From the NCBI GenBank assembly GCA_943735955.1, contig OX030965.1, positions 1,126,201 to 1,190,200 of the forward strand: 64,000 nt of DNA, given 5' to 3'. The position numbers and the translations under genes are program-made. The notes below the pieces were generated by a model. That model did no database searches, was not told the DNA's origin, and saw only the letters and a program-made list of their open reading frames with translations. The DNA comes from Piscicola geometra (Eukaryota > Annelida > Clitellata > Hirudinida > Piscicolidae). How positions within the stretch are numbered: the first letter of the stretch is position 1; each line of letters opens with the position of its first letter. Of the stretch, positions 12,419 to 23,289 are shown piece by piece.

Positions 12419-12756
12419 TGAAGCCACTACAGCGCAGTCGGATATGAATCTGCAGAATTTATGTGCACCAATTTCTGGCATCTATTTCTACAATTATTTA
12501 TAAAAATAACAAACATATTTGAAATACATAACTTCAAAGCGTTCTAAATAAATTAATTTTAGTAATTTTGAAAAATCTATTATTAATAAAAAAGAGAAAA
12601 TTTTAATATTAAGAAACTCTGTGTTGCGCGAGTAGTAAATATTATAACAATCAAATAAAACTTTAAAATGTTTGTTTACATAAAAAAAAAAATTTTATCT
12701 AGGAGGTTTAAAAAACGAACTTTTTATTTTCATTGGCATCCCATTATTCATATAAG

Positions 12757-12816
<60 letters not shown>

Positions 12817-13277
12817 CTCAATCAATCACTTATTATTTGTATAGCGCTCTTGACGAAGTGAACAAAATCTCTCAGCCATCACGTTCTGAACAAATACGTC
12901 TTCAGGCCTCGACGGAAAGCTATGAGTGACTTAGTTGAAGTGAAGAGGGTAAAGAATTCCATACAAAAGGACCGCAGTAAGAAAAAGAACGTTGAGCAAA
13001 AGAGTGATTAAATGAAAACGTAAAAAACGTTTGAAGGAATTTGTTTTTTAAGATTAATTTTAGCAGTACAGTTATGAATTTTGAACATATTTAGTCATAT
13101 TTTAAATGTCACTCTAGATCTCAAAGGTAACCAATGTAACAAACGAAGATAGGGATAAATATGAGAAAATTTAGGAGCACGAGCAACCCCAAGAAATTAT
13201 AGATTATTTTATTTTATTAACAGCAAGGTAAAGAGAAGAGTCCGGAATATAGGAGTCATCAGCATAAACTTGACTGT

Positions 13278-13958
13278 TTAAGGAAGATGAAGAAATAATA
13301 TCAGGTAGTTCTGAGGTGTAGAGAATAAAAAGTAAGAAATCAAGGATTGAGCCCTGTGGAACACCATAAGATGAAGAAACAGAAGAAGAACAAGAAGATT
13401 CAATTGATACATATGAAGTTCTCTCAGAAAGATATGATTAAAGCCAGTGAAGGGAAGATGCAGAAATATTAAAGGAAGTAAAAGAGTATGATCAACAGTA
13501 TCGAAAGCAGATGAAAAATCAAAGCATAAAAGAAGAGTAGATTCATTAGAATCAGAGGTTAAAATAAGGTTATTATAGAGTTTAAGTAAAGCAGTTTCAG
13601 TGGAGTGGCCAATTCTAAAACCAGATTGAGAGGAAGAAAGTAGTGAGTATTTTTCTAGATAGAAGATTAATTGTTGAGAAGTAACTTTTTCTAGGACCTT
13701 AGAAAGAAAGGAAAGATTAGATACAGGTCTATAACTAGATAAGGATGCAGGATCAGGAGAAGGCTTCTTAATTGTAGGAATATATAAAGAAGAATTGAGG
13801 ACAAAAGGAAATTTAGACGTAGACAAAGATAAGTTAACCAAATCCAAAACAATAAGATAGAATAAAAAAGAGAGTTCTTTAAAAAGGGTTGTAGGAATAA
13901 AATCTAGAGAACAAGAAGTGGGAGACATAGAATTAATTATATTTGTAAGATGGTCCAA
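13278..13958 (-). pseudogene. Reverse transcriptase fragment (LINE B)
   Basis: This 226-codon ORF starts inside the fingers region. The blocks are LYIPTIKKPSPDPASLSSYR, PVSNLSFLSKVLEK, QSGFRIGHSTETALLK, and the catalytic-core start CFDFSSAFDTVDH with the first palm aspartate. A frameshift follows in the next 60 codons and the YADD box was not found intact. An upstream ORF at 13977-14207 belongs to the hAT junction and is not part of the enzyme. It is dead and 5' truncated, of CR1/L2/Jockey-like type. Confidence 0.8.
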
Positions 13959-14552
13959 TGTGATAGGAGAGAAGGATTACAAAGATTCAGAAGTAAATTT
14001 AGTAAAAGATGGTCTAGACGAAGATCTAATATTTTGTATTTTTTTTAGATAGAAATTCAAGATAGTCATCAGGGGAAAAAGATGGAAGAGGAGAGTTCTT
14101 ATGTAAAAGTTTAGACTAGAGGTCGGACCGGGAACGGGAATGAAAATTAATTTCGGGACGGGAAAAGTCGGGAACCGGGAATAGGTTTTCGTAACGGGAT
14201 TCAACATTCAAATCGGGAACGGAAAAAACGGGAATAAAAGTTATTGAAGTTAGATTCTTTAAACATTTTTTTTCAGTAAACTTTTTAGTATGGAAATTTC
14301 TATTTCATCGATAGAAGTCATAATAATAATAATGAAAATAATAATAATATTTTAAAAGAAGTATCGAATGCAATAGAGAGGTATAACGAAACCACCATTG
14401 CATTGTCAATGTCAAAATCTCTAGCATTACATTTTAAGTTGTTATGGCAAGTCTAAACATTAGGGAGATTAGAACAAATGGGTGATAATGAAATTTTGTC
14501 AAATGAAATCAAACTGGTCAGTTATATTATTTTTAATTTATTAATTAATACT

Positions 14553-14755
14553 TTGAATTTGGTGAACGGGTAGCTGAGTCGGCAACGACTCTCGGCTTGA
14601 CCAATAATGAAAGGTCCTATGTTCAAGTGCAACCTATGCCCTAGTAACCCAAAGGCGCAAATGAAAATATGCAGCCTAAGTGGCCTGGAAGCCCGTTTGG
14701 GTCATACGCCACTATGAAAATGTTGGTCATTATTATTATTATTATTATTATTATT
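14553..14755 (+). mobile_element. SINE family 2 (tRNA-derived), copy 1
   Basis: The head resembles a tRNA with box A near TAGCTGAGTCGG and a weak box B near GTTCAAGTGCAACC. A body follows, then the end AAGTGGCCTGGAAGCCCGTT, CATACGCCACTAT and an (ATT)n tail. Copies at 44959-45122 and 52568-52741 share these limits. It lies within hAT family 6 copy 1; the other hAT6 copy lacks it. The 3' end resembles that of LINE family A. Confidence 0.82.
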
Positions 14756-15329
14756 TGAATTTTTTTATTTCCAAATGATTGCTCAGTTGATCATTTCGAC
14801 AAAAGAAAAGATGCTCATCGATCTTATTCATATGGCAGCATGACTGTTGCATTCCCGGTATAAAAGAATAATAAGAAAAGATTTTCGGATAAATAAAGAA
14901 ATAAACACTAAAACATTTATTAGAGAACATTTAATTCCATTTTGTACAGCCGAGCCAAGCTGCAGTGCCGTTGAGAAAAAAAAACAAATGAGGGTTATTT
15001 AGACCTATTATGTTTGTTTTTATAACGTAAAAGTTATAATACAGTTTTTATACTATCAAATTATACGAATTTTATTTTTGCAGTTGTGGAGACTGAGAAT
15101 GTTTCCAAAAAACATATTTCTAACATTATTGAGGAATTAATAATGATGAACGAGGAAAAAAATTTAAAAGAGGATGAATTGAACAAATATTCACAATTAC
15201 GTTCTACCAAAATTGAAGACTATGAAGATGTTTAATTTATTGGAGTAAAATGAACAATTTTCCAATACTACAAGAAGTAACTAACATTTTTTTAGTATAC
15301 CAGCATGTTTTATTCCCTATAAACGGAAT

Positions 15330-15455
15330 TTTTCAACATTTGGTCGTTTAACTTTAGACCCAAAATCATCTAATTTGAAAGCTAAAACTCTTGACGGTTT
15401 AACCCGTGTGAAAAGCAATAAAAGCTTGATTGAATTATTTAAAAACAATGACTAA
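15330..15455 (+). pseudogene. hAT transposase C-terminal remnant (family 6)
   Basis: One frame reads FSTFGRLTLDPKSSNLKAK and ends in ELFKNND and a stop. This corresponds to the last part of the hAT dimerisation domain (ER.FS..GR....R...). The upstream frame is broken. The inverted copy has the same block at 56618-56800 on the minus strand. Confidence 0.6.
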
Positions 15456-16084
15456 CTTCAATACTTTCATTTCAATAAATATTTGAAATTAACATCGTGT
15501 TTTATTATTTAAAAAAAAAGAAAAATTCTCAGATTTTCAAAGAATTCTAGAAATGTTAGGACTAGCAAGTTTGGGACCGGTGAACACGGTAGCGAAAATG
15601 AATGGAAATACATTTTTTGTTTCGGAAATTAGACGGGTCAAAAAGTTGCGGGAACGGGACGGGACGGAAATCAAAATTCTGATGGCCCATCGGGAACGGG
15701 ACGGGACGGGAAAAAAATTTCGGGAACGGGACGGGACTGGGAATAAAAAATCGTCCATGTCCGACCTCTAGTTTAGACCATCTATTCAATGTTGCAGTTT
15801 AAATTTGTACGTTTAAGTTTATAGTTTAGTTTAGGCCCTAAATTTTTTAATCTATGATTAATGATTAATGATGATTGTTTTATGGTTTTGAAGATGATGT
15901 GGTGATTGTATGTGGTATGAGTGTTGGTACTGTAGTGATGATTGAATTTTTTTGGTGGTGATAGTGATTTTTTGGCGGTGATTATCATGGTGGTGTGGGT
16001 GAGGTTGAATTATTGAGGTTGATTGTTTTTTTATATTTAAATTGATATATATTCATATATTGGTAGTGGTCTAAAAACCGTTTT

Positions 16085-16172
16085 ATTTAATAAATTTATT
16101 TGAAGAGCGCTTTTGTTCACTTAGTAAAGGGCGCTATACAAATCATTAGTGATTGATTGATTGATTGATTGA
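16085..16172 (+). mobile_element. LINE family B 3' end, copy 2
   Basis: The conserved 3' terminus contains GGGCGCTATACAAATCATTA followed by GTGATTGATTGATTGATTG. It faces the opposite way to copy 1. The 5' limit is uncertain; the preceding 250 bp are a TG-rich low-complexity stretch (15840-16080) that may be its 3' untranslated region. Confidence 0.7.
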
Positions 16173-16300
16173 TCTAAGTTTTTTTTGTTTTTGTTTTTTT
16201 AGAAATAACTATAATAGAGGTCAAAAGATCTGCGTGGTTTTTAACTCCCTAAAGTTTATATAGTTATTTCTATAAAAAAAAACATAAAAAAAACTTAGAT
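16172..16300. repeat. 129-bp hairpin repeat (MITE-like)
   Basis: The arms run from ATCTAAG at 16172 and its complement ending at 16300, about 42 bp each, with an AT-rich stem and a roughly 45-bp centre. The centre (16211-16252) is shared with 55365-55406. No coding sequence is present. Target duplication is not clear. Confidence 0.65.
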
Positions 16301-16344
16301 TAAAAAATTTAAAGTATGCATTATCTGGTATATAGCTTCAAGCA

Positions 16345-16463
16345 TCTAAATAAATAATGCCTATTTATAATGCGCAAAGGCACGCAACTGAGGCGCCACT
16401 CACACGACATAAGTCGTGTAACACCGCATCATATACACTAGGTATATGATAGCTCATAGGCAT
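16345..16463 (-). mobile_element. SINE family 1, 3' body fragment
   Basis: It matches the non-tRNA part of SINE family 1: TGCGCAAAGGCACGCAACTG, GACATAAGTCGTG and GCATCATATACACTAGGTAT. The tRNA-like head is missing. ACGACTTATGTCGT is itself a palindrome in the family. Confidence 0.75.
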
Positions 16464-16536
16464 AAAAAAAAATGAAACTTAGATAAAAACTTTAACCTTC
16501 ATCTTTAAGATTGGTTGATTGATTGAATTATTATTG

Positions 16537-16676
16537 AAAAATTGATATGATTTTTAATTCAGTATATTTTTTTTTCTTAAAATCATTTTCAAATGGAATA
16601 GATAGGCTTTGAATAGATAAGACGAAAATGATTTTAAGAAAAAAAATACACTGAATTAAAAATCATATCAATTTTT
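16537..16676. repeat. Near-perfect 140-bp hairpin
   Basis: Two arms of about 50 bp, beginning with ATTGATATGATTTTTAATTC and its complement at 16652-16672, are almost identical and separated by a loop of about 33 bp with GGAATAGATAGGC. It could be a short MITE or a structured RNA; no copies were recognised elsewhere in the window. Confidence 0.7.
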
Positions 16677-16984
16677 AAACTAGAAAAAATTAAGTTTTTT
16701 ATTATTGAAAAGGTAGTAACTTTCTTTAATGAATGAAATACCTAAATTGGTGGGCTAAAGACAGGCCTAATTGCGAGAAGACTCGAGCATCGAGTAGCAT
16801 GTTTAAATAGAAGTGTAGAAAAGTAAACTTATAAAAAAATTAAATAAATCATTATATGAGATTATAAAAGTAAACATTTTATTATATAACTTTTTCAAAT
16901 GAATTTATTTTTCTGAATTCATTAAATTATCAGGTTTATATAACTTTCTTTTTCTTCAATGAGACTCTCAGTGCTTGGCACGTT

Positions 16985-17250
16985 GAGGTAGGCTCTCAGA
17001 CGATTAGACAGCAAACGCCATCAGACTCTTGGCCACCCATCATATCGTTTGTAGTCTCTTCGCATCTTGAGAATGCTGCCAATGACCAGGTCGTTCTTGG
17101 ACGCCCTCTTTCAGTTGTCCCATCCACTCTTCCCTTCAGTGTTGAGTTGCAATTCTGTTTTCATCCTTCCAGAGTACATGCTTGAGCCACTGGTGTTGAC
17201 GCTGGTGAACTCGTTGACTGTCGTTTCTGTCTGTTGAGCCAGGGACGGTA
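16985..17250 (-). pseudogene. Possible LINE C-terminal remnant
   Basis: On the minus strand a broken reading gives RQHQWLKHVLWKDENRIATQ, then WMGQLKEGV. This resembles the W.GHV.R....RIA.Q tail found at the C-terminus of many LINE polymerases. Stops interrupt it. The assignment is tentative; it could equally be a remnant of another gene. It directly abuts a hAT family 1 fragment. Confidence 0.35.
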
Positions 17251-17261
17251 ATCTGCTGCAA

Positions 17262-17545
17262 ACCTTGGGGGGGTCCTACCCAGCATAGACGATCCTGGGG
17301 TCCGGACTCTTCTCCCCCCACTCAAAACAAATTTTTTAACTTCTGTTTTGATAAGAATAGTAAGCGAAAAATAGTTTTGTTTTAGACAGCTATCACTATA
17401 ACTACAAATACTCACAATGTATTAATATGTAAACATTAGGTTTTATGCCATGGTTGACGATTATTCTCGTATCAAAACAAGAGTTTTAAAAAAATCAATG
17501 AAAAAAGTGGGTGGGAGGGACTTCGGGACGCCCATCGTTGAGCCC
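17262..17545 (+). mobile_element. Terminal fragment of hAT family 1
   Basis: The fragment contains GGGGGGGTCCTACCC, GCTATCACTATAACTAC, ATGGTTGACGATTATTC and GACGCCCATC, the signature blocks of the family-1 end. No transposase is present and no clear TSD was found. It may be a short non-autonomous derivative. Confidence 0.65.
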
Positions 17546-18584
17546 TTTTCTGACTTCATCATTCTCATCATGGTACCTTTCTGAAGGTCGCCATCTTGAA
17601 AACAAGCATTGCTTTTCTTCAGATTTGTTATGGTCTACGTTTCATACGCATCGAGAATAAACAGTTTTGCCAAAACGATCTGTCGCTTTCTTTGATTAGA
17701 AGCCAATACATTTATGAAATAAACGGTTTTAGGTATATTTTAAAATTCAAACTTCAAATAATAAGTGATTAGTATTAATTATAACTGTTCTCTGACTGTT
17801 TGTTGTTTTTTAGTCAGCTGAAAGATGGCCATAGCGAACCAGATGGGCTGCAACAGCAAAGGGCAAACAGCCACCACAAAAACAGTTTCAGTGCTGACAA
17901 GAACCTCTCTTTCAACTCCTGTTGCACCCTCAACACCAGTGCCAAGAGATTTAGAAAGATGATTATGATGATGATGTGGTGAGGATGATGCTGTAGTAGG
18001 AATGATGGTGATGTGATGTGATGCTGTATTGGTAATGATATTGATGAGATGGCAATGATAATGATGGTAATGTAGGGGAGGATGGATGTGAGGGGGGATT
18101 GAATGAATTATTGAGATTATACGATGAGTTTTAGGAACCTATTGATGCCTTCAGCTTAATTATCAGGAATAATTTTTTCCAGCTTTGTATTTTAGAAACA
18201 TTTTTGATGTGAAATAATAAAATTATCGATACATACAGAATACTTTTCTTTTTGAATGATGCTTTGAAAGTTTTAATTTAAATTCTCTGCTTTCATCAAC
18301 ACTTTTGTTAGGTCTTGAAAGCCATCTGAAAATACGCACTAAATGTTCGCAGTTTGACAAGGCATCTCATTTTGGATTGTAGCTTTTAATCAAACTTTTT
18401 TGGGATCTTCAAGTTTCATTATTTCAGTGACCATTGCAGCACCCATCAAAAATAGCCGCAGCAGTAATGGAACGCAATGCAACTGCATGTCTGATGCATT
18501 GTTTGGCAACATTTGGTCACTACAAAGTTTTTTTTGTCTATATCGTTCACAGCCTGACAGACGCATGCCATGTTACAATGGTTT
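17546..18584. other. Unassigned interval with weak exon-like segments
   Basis: No gene could be established. Two short plus-strand stretches look exon-like: 17818-17960 after a TTTTTTAGTCAG acceptor-like sequence, and 18427-18530 after a TTATTTCAG. Neither has a recognisable homologue or a convincing donor. 17955-18110 is a (GAT)n-rich low-complexity tract. Confidence 0.3.
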
Positions 18585-19241
18585 GCTGTTTTAATACCGA
18601 GTATTTTCACATATTTTGTACAAGAAATTTTAAATTTCAATTTCATAAGTCAAATTTCAAATTGTTAAATTTTAATTTCATAAAATAAATTCAATTTTTA
18701 AATTTATAATCTTTTATTTCCTGTTTACATTTAAAATTTCTCAAAAAAATCTTTTCTCGCTTAGATAATTGTTCAATTTTAGTATTTTTATACAAATTGA
18801 GTTTTAATTTCAGGGTGAAAGAATAGTTAATTTTTAAATTTAAAAAAATTTATATTGAAAATAATTTGTAAAAAAGTTTAAAATGCTTTTAAAAATCAAT
18901 GGTGCGTTTTCGCAAATTTGACGTAATAAGATTTCATGTGATTTTTAATAAGCCTAGTCATTTATTACAATAATTATTATAAAATTTATAAAATTAATAT
19001 TGAAAGTTTAATTTTGTAGATGAATGTTGATTTTTATATTTCGAAAAAAAATTCCGAACCGCAAATTCTTCACACTTGAAGCTTTTATTGAAGAGAATAT
19101 AATTTTTTAACCTCTCATAGATTGATTATAAAATGAAAATAAAGATAACATTCGTCGTCAGTTTCGTTTTTAAAACAGCACAGCAGTTTATAAATGTGCT
19201 GTTGTAATTCACGTTAAATAATTTATTTTGTTGTAATTAAA

Positions 19242-19277
<36 letters not shown>

Positions 19278-20363
19278 ACTAATAAAATAATTAGAAGTCA
19301 TAATTTTATCGATCTATTTGCAATTTAAATTTATTTCTGTTTTAATCAATGTGGTTTGAATTAATTTATTTCTGATTTCTTACTGCACAGTATGTGACAC
19401 TTCCCGCTTATGTTGCATTTTCGCAACATTTTGCCCCATTAAAACTTATGAAATAATTGTTTTCAATTTTGCTTGAGTTATTCTTATAACCATATAATGC
19501 AAGTCTAAATGTAAAATTCATGTTAACTTTTTTTCTCGGGTAGCGGTGGTAAATGGGCAAAATAAAAACTACCAATTATAATTGATAAAGAATTTAGATA
19601 GTTTATTAATGATACAAAAGAAAAACTACAAACTAATAGTATTCTTAGAGTTACGTCATCAGTTTGTGAAAATCTTTTCACCATTTCATTTACTGGAAGA
19701 AGTGCAGTAGCAGATATTCTCAAAGAAGCTTTGCAAACGACGAGCAGATACAGTCGTCCTAAGATGAATTTTAATAATCCGAAATTTAGAAAATGCTCTT
19801 TCTGCATCTGATGAAGTAACTGGCAGAGTCAGAGCAACATCGAGCCTATAGTGCAACTCGGATTGAAGGCTTGTGGCACAAAAGAGTTCTTGCAGTTCGA
19901 TACATGCAATAAGATCAGACTGATCCGCAGGTAAACCTGTTGATGTGATTTTGAGCTGTCTTTGCACAGTATCAGCATCCTTTCAATGAAGGTTGGATAA
20001 TTCTGAAAGCTCGGAAGTTATTTTGTCTATCTGCGTTGTTCTTTATATACTGTGTCATGGCTGGGAAAATTTACATATGAAATGTGTAAAGATTTAAAAG
20101 TGTAGTTAAGGTCTAGTGGTGCTCTATTTCTTCTCAAAATGTGTGACATGTTAGTGTTATTTTGTTTGGATATCTATGTTCTGTGTTGATATATGAAATG
20201 TTTCGTGAGATAAAGGCCCGATGGCCATCCAGAGCAAATATCATTGTCCTATGGCATATTGAAAATTCATTACCACTCCTCACCAAAAAAACTCATCGAT
20301 TTTCGAAAAATTGCGAAACCCTTCGAATAGGTCTGGGGGGGCTTGAGCCTGGTTGCGCCACTG
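18585..20363. mobile_element. hAT family 2 element, copy b (left end lost)
   Basis: It aligns from TTTTAATACCGAG onward with the complete copy at 46483-48474 and ends in GGTTGCGCCACTG. The left terminal inverted repeat is missing, so no target duplication can be scored. A C-terminal transposase fragment is on the minus strand. A (TTA)n microsatellite lies at about 19243-19275. Confidence 0.8.
19686..19967 (-). pseudogene. hAT transposase C-terminus (family 2)
   Basis: The 93-codon ORF contains the dimerisation signature LTLPVTSSDAERAFSKFRII followed by LR...SARRLQS. This is the typical end of the ZMYM1/Tip100-like hAT transposases. The upstream catalytic region is absent. The same segment, more decayed, is present in copies c and a. 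Confidence 0.8.
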
Positions 20364-20487
20364 CCCGCGGGAACGAGAATGAAAAATAATTTCGGGACGA
20401 GAAAAGTCGGAAACCGGGAATAGGTTTTCGGGACTGGAATCAATATTCAAATCGGGAAAGAAAAATCGTCCATGTCCGACCTCAAAT
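20364..20487 (+). mobile_element. hAT family 6 terminal remnant
   Basis: It starts with CGGGAACGAGAATG and ends with TCCATGTCCGACCTC, the two family-6 termini joined by a very short middle. This is either an extreme internal deletion or a solo-end derivative. It directly follows family-2 copy b. Confidence 0.6.
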
Positions 20488-20894
20488 CCTGACCCGATCT
20501 CAAAATCTATGACCTGCTTCCGACATAATCCCGAAATTCCAATTTCTTTCATGATACTGTCTCACTTTTTAACAAGATAGCACAACTTTAGCTTTTAATA
20601 AATTTCTCACCTTAAACTGTAACGAATTCTCTCACGTCTTGAGCACAGAATAAACTAATGGCTTTGCACAGACTGCTTTCTGAACGAGGAGAACAAGATT
20701 TTCCAGTGAAAATAAAAGTTTTATGACTTTGTGTGTTTAAAAATGGACGGCCAGTGCATGTCTTTCTATGTTTCTACATGCCAGAAGCCCCAAAGGAGTT
20801 GAAATGTTGAACTCATATTTTGAAAGCCTTTCCCTGACCTGAATCTGTTGGACACCCACCCACAACAACACAAACGAAGCTTTTGCATGGAATA
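20488..20894. other. Unassigned interval
   Basis: No ORF, RNA gene or repeat was recognised. Removing the two large insertions downstream would join this interval directly to the sequence after 30179. Confidence 0.4.
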
Positions 20895-21984
20895 CTTTTA
20901 GCGGTATGCGTTTAAATCAACCATACTTTAAATCTACCCTACGGGTAATTTACCTCAAAATTTATTATTTTTTATTATTTTTCGAATAGAAAACACTACA
21001 AACAAACGAAATTAATTTTTTAAAATTGAATTTGTTTTTTTTCTATTTTTTAACGCCACTTGAAATTTCAACATTGGAATGTACCATACAGGGATTCTAC
21101 CGTTTAACAAAACATGAGATAAAATCGTTAAATTTCAATAAAATTTGTTTTTTTCACACAATTAACATATAATATATATGAATGGAATTTATTTGTTTAA
21201 AATAAAAAATAACTAATTCTCAATTTTTAAGGCAAAATAAAAAGAAAAAAAGAAAAAAGTTTAATAAATGTGACAAAAATGTAAAAATATTAAATACGAA
21301 CAGGAAACACTGCAAATAAGTGTAATCAACAAAAAAAATATTGAATTTTTTTTCTCTATTTTTTTACGCACTTTGAAATTTCAACATTTGATTCTACCCT
21401 CAAATAAAAACATTAGATAAAATCGTTAAATTTCAATAAAAAAAATTTTCACACAATCAACATATAATATATATGAATGGAATTTATTTGTTTAAAATAA
21501 AAAATAAGTAATTCTCGATTTTTTAGCAACATAAAAAGAAAAAAAGAAAAAAGTTTAATTAATGTGACAAAAATGTCAAAAATTAAATACGAACTGGAAA
21601 CACTACAAATAAGTGTAATGAATAAAAAAAATATTAAGTGACAGAAATGCAGCATACATTATTGCAGCAGCAGCCGAATCTCTTGGACACAATCTTTCAA
21701 ATATAAACATCAAAGAATCATTGCTACAGTTTTGTTATTGTTAGTGCGTAAAAAAGTAGGAGAAAAATAAATTCACTATTTTCTAATGAAGTACACTTAT
21801 TTGAATTTTATTTAAGACATTTTTGTCCCATAACAAAAAATTTTAAAAAATCAAATGGTTGAATTTCAACAATGAACTTAAAAAATAATCAATACTTCAT
21901 CATCAAAATCTCTCATCTGAACAATATTTACGACACATTAATACCATAGACTATGGTCCATAGTCGTCGATCTACTCAACAACT

Positions 21985-22558
21985 TGGGGGTTGGAGGTTT
22001 GGGAAGGTGGGGGTTGGAGGTTTGGGAAGGTGGGGGTTGGAGGTTTGGGAAGGTGAGGGACAAGGGAGGTTTGGGAAGGTGAGGGTTGGAGGTTTGGGAA
22101 GGTGAGGGTTGGAGGTTTGGGAAGGTGAGGGTTGGAGGTTTGGGAAGGTGAGGGTTGGAGGTATGGGAAGGTGGGGGTTGGAGGTTTGGGAAGGTGAGGG
22201 TTGGAGGTATGGGAAGGTAGGGGTTGGAAGTTTGGGAAGGTGGGGGTTGGAGGTTTGGGAAGGTGAGGGTTGGAGGTATGGGAAGGTGAGGGTTGGAGGT
22301 TTGGGAAGGTGAGGGTTGGAGGTTTGGGAAGGTGAGGGTTGGAGGTATGGGAAGGTGAGGGTTGGAGGTTTGGGAAGGTGAGGGTTGGAGGTTTGGGAAG
22401 GTGAGGGACAAGGGAGGTTTGGGAAGGTGGGGGTTGGAGGTTTGGGAAGATGAGGGTTGGAGGTTTGGGAAGGTGAGAGACAAGGGAGGTTTGGGAAGGT
22501 GGGGGTTGGAGGTATGGAAAGGTGGGGGTTGGAGGTTTGGGAAGGTGAGGGTTCAGAG
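21985..22558. repeat. 23-bp minisatellite, about 24 copies
   Basis: The unit is close to GGAGGTTTGGGAAGGTGAGG plus GTT, with variants (tatggg, gacaaggg). The strand is strongly purine-biased. Since 23 is not a multiple of three, translation cycles through three peptide frames and gives long chance ORFs on both strands. It begins immediately after a partial copy of the LINE C segment that recurs at 23505-23640. Confidence 0.92.
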
Positions 22559-22607
22559 GTGAAAGAAAGAGAAGTGGAGGAATGAAAGAACATCCACTCC
22601 TCCCTCT

Positions 22608-23270
22608 TTGCTCAGAGGCTCTTTCACTCCTCCACTCCTCCTCCTTTGCTCAGATGTTCTTTCACTCCTCCACTTCTCCTTCTTTCACCTTTTAACCCCT
22701 ACCACCACCAACACGATTATATCACCTCAATCATTAACATCATTACCATCATCATCATCACCACCAGACAAGGCTGACTTGGAAGGGGGTGACGATGCAT
22801 TCATGCAAACTCTGTCCAGTCACCATCAGAGCAGCACCAGTAGCAGTGGTGTTGGTGGTAGTAGTCATTCACTCAGTAGAGATGAGGATGATGATGAGGT
22901 GAAGGATGAGGATGGTGATGATGATTTTACTTTCAACACAAACGACATGACGAAGACAATTGACGAATTGCTTCTGCAAGTGATGAGCCTGAAGAAACAC
23001 AACACAACTAACAATAACAACACTAATGATAACATCAACAACCACAATGAGAATGATAACATAAGCAACAACAACAGAAGTGTGGATGGGGAGGTGCCTA
23101 CTGCAGACAGGAGGGGCAGGAGTGGGTTGTTGCATGGAGAGGAAGAGGCAGATGTAGGAGGAGGAGGAGGAGGAAGAAAGACATTGGAAAAGGAAGCAGG
23201 TCTGTCGGATTATGATCAGGCCTTGTGTAAACATCATCATTATCATTATCATTATTTTCATGCTTCTTAA
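22608..23270 (+). CDS. Uncharacterised low-complexity ORF inside the carrier element
   Basis: This is a 220-codon ORF. From residue about 45 it has host-like composition: serine-rich, then an acidic DEDDDEVKDEDGDDD block, then NTNDMTKTIDELLLQVMSLK (a possible short amphipathic helix), Asn-rich repeats, and a glycine-rich run. No domain was recognised. It could be a captured exon of a regulatory protein or chance coding in a microsatellite-rich tract. The first 40 residues come from minisatellite-edge sequence, so the true start is uncertain. Confidence 0.4.
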   Translation: MLRGSFTPPLLLLCSDVLSLLHFSFFHLLTPTTTNTIISPQSLTSLPSSSSPPDKADLEGGDDAFMQTLSSHHQSSTSSSGVGGSSHSLSRDEDDDEVKDEDGDDDFTFNTNDMTKTIDELLLQVMSLKKHNTTNNNNTNDNINNHNENDNISNNNRSVDGEVPTADRRGRSGLLHGEEEADVGGGGGGRKTLEKEAGLSDYDQALCKHHHYHYHYFHAS

Positions 23271-23289
23271 AAAATGTGCATTTTTCAAA

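Larger units (their letters stand above)
14117..15770 (+). mobile_element. hAT family 6 element, copy 1, exact TSD
   Basis: The termini are TAGAGGTCGGACCGGGAACG and the complement of TAGAGGTCGGACATGGACGA. The exact 8-bp duplication GTTTAGAC lies at 14109-14116 and 15771-15778. Subterminal zones carry dense CGGGAACGGGACGGGA repeats at both ends, a feature of hATs whose transposase binds subterminal motifs. It contains a SINE (14553-14755) and a transposase C-terminus remnant. A second copy lies inverted at 56248-57801, and fragments lie at 20364-20487 and 37560-37614. Confidence 0.9.
12756..16000 (-). mobile_element. LINE family B copy 1 (GATT-tailed), split by a hAT
   Basis: The 3' end is the (AATC)n tract at 12756-12826, read as (GATT)n on the minus strand, preceded by the conserved end GGCGCTATACAAAT-like sequence. 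The body continues leftward through reverse-transcriptase remnants to 14116, is interrupted by a hAT (14117-15770), and resumes at 15779. The 5' limit is not clear; about 16000 is a guess. Related 3' ends are at 16085-16172 and 35735-36362. Confidence 0.75.

Noticed and set aside
15553..15789. Arg/Glu/Gly-rich ORFs on both strands
   Set aside because: They are the CGGGAACGGGACGGGA subterminal repeats of hAT family 6.
21938..22593. Pro/Ser/Thr-rich ORFs of 181 and 205 codons
   Set aside because: Products of the 23-bp minisatellite, with three rotating peptide frames.
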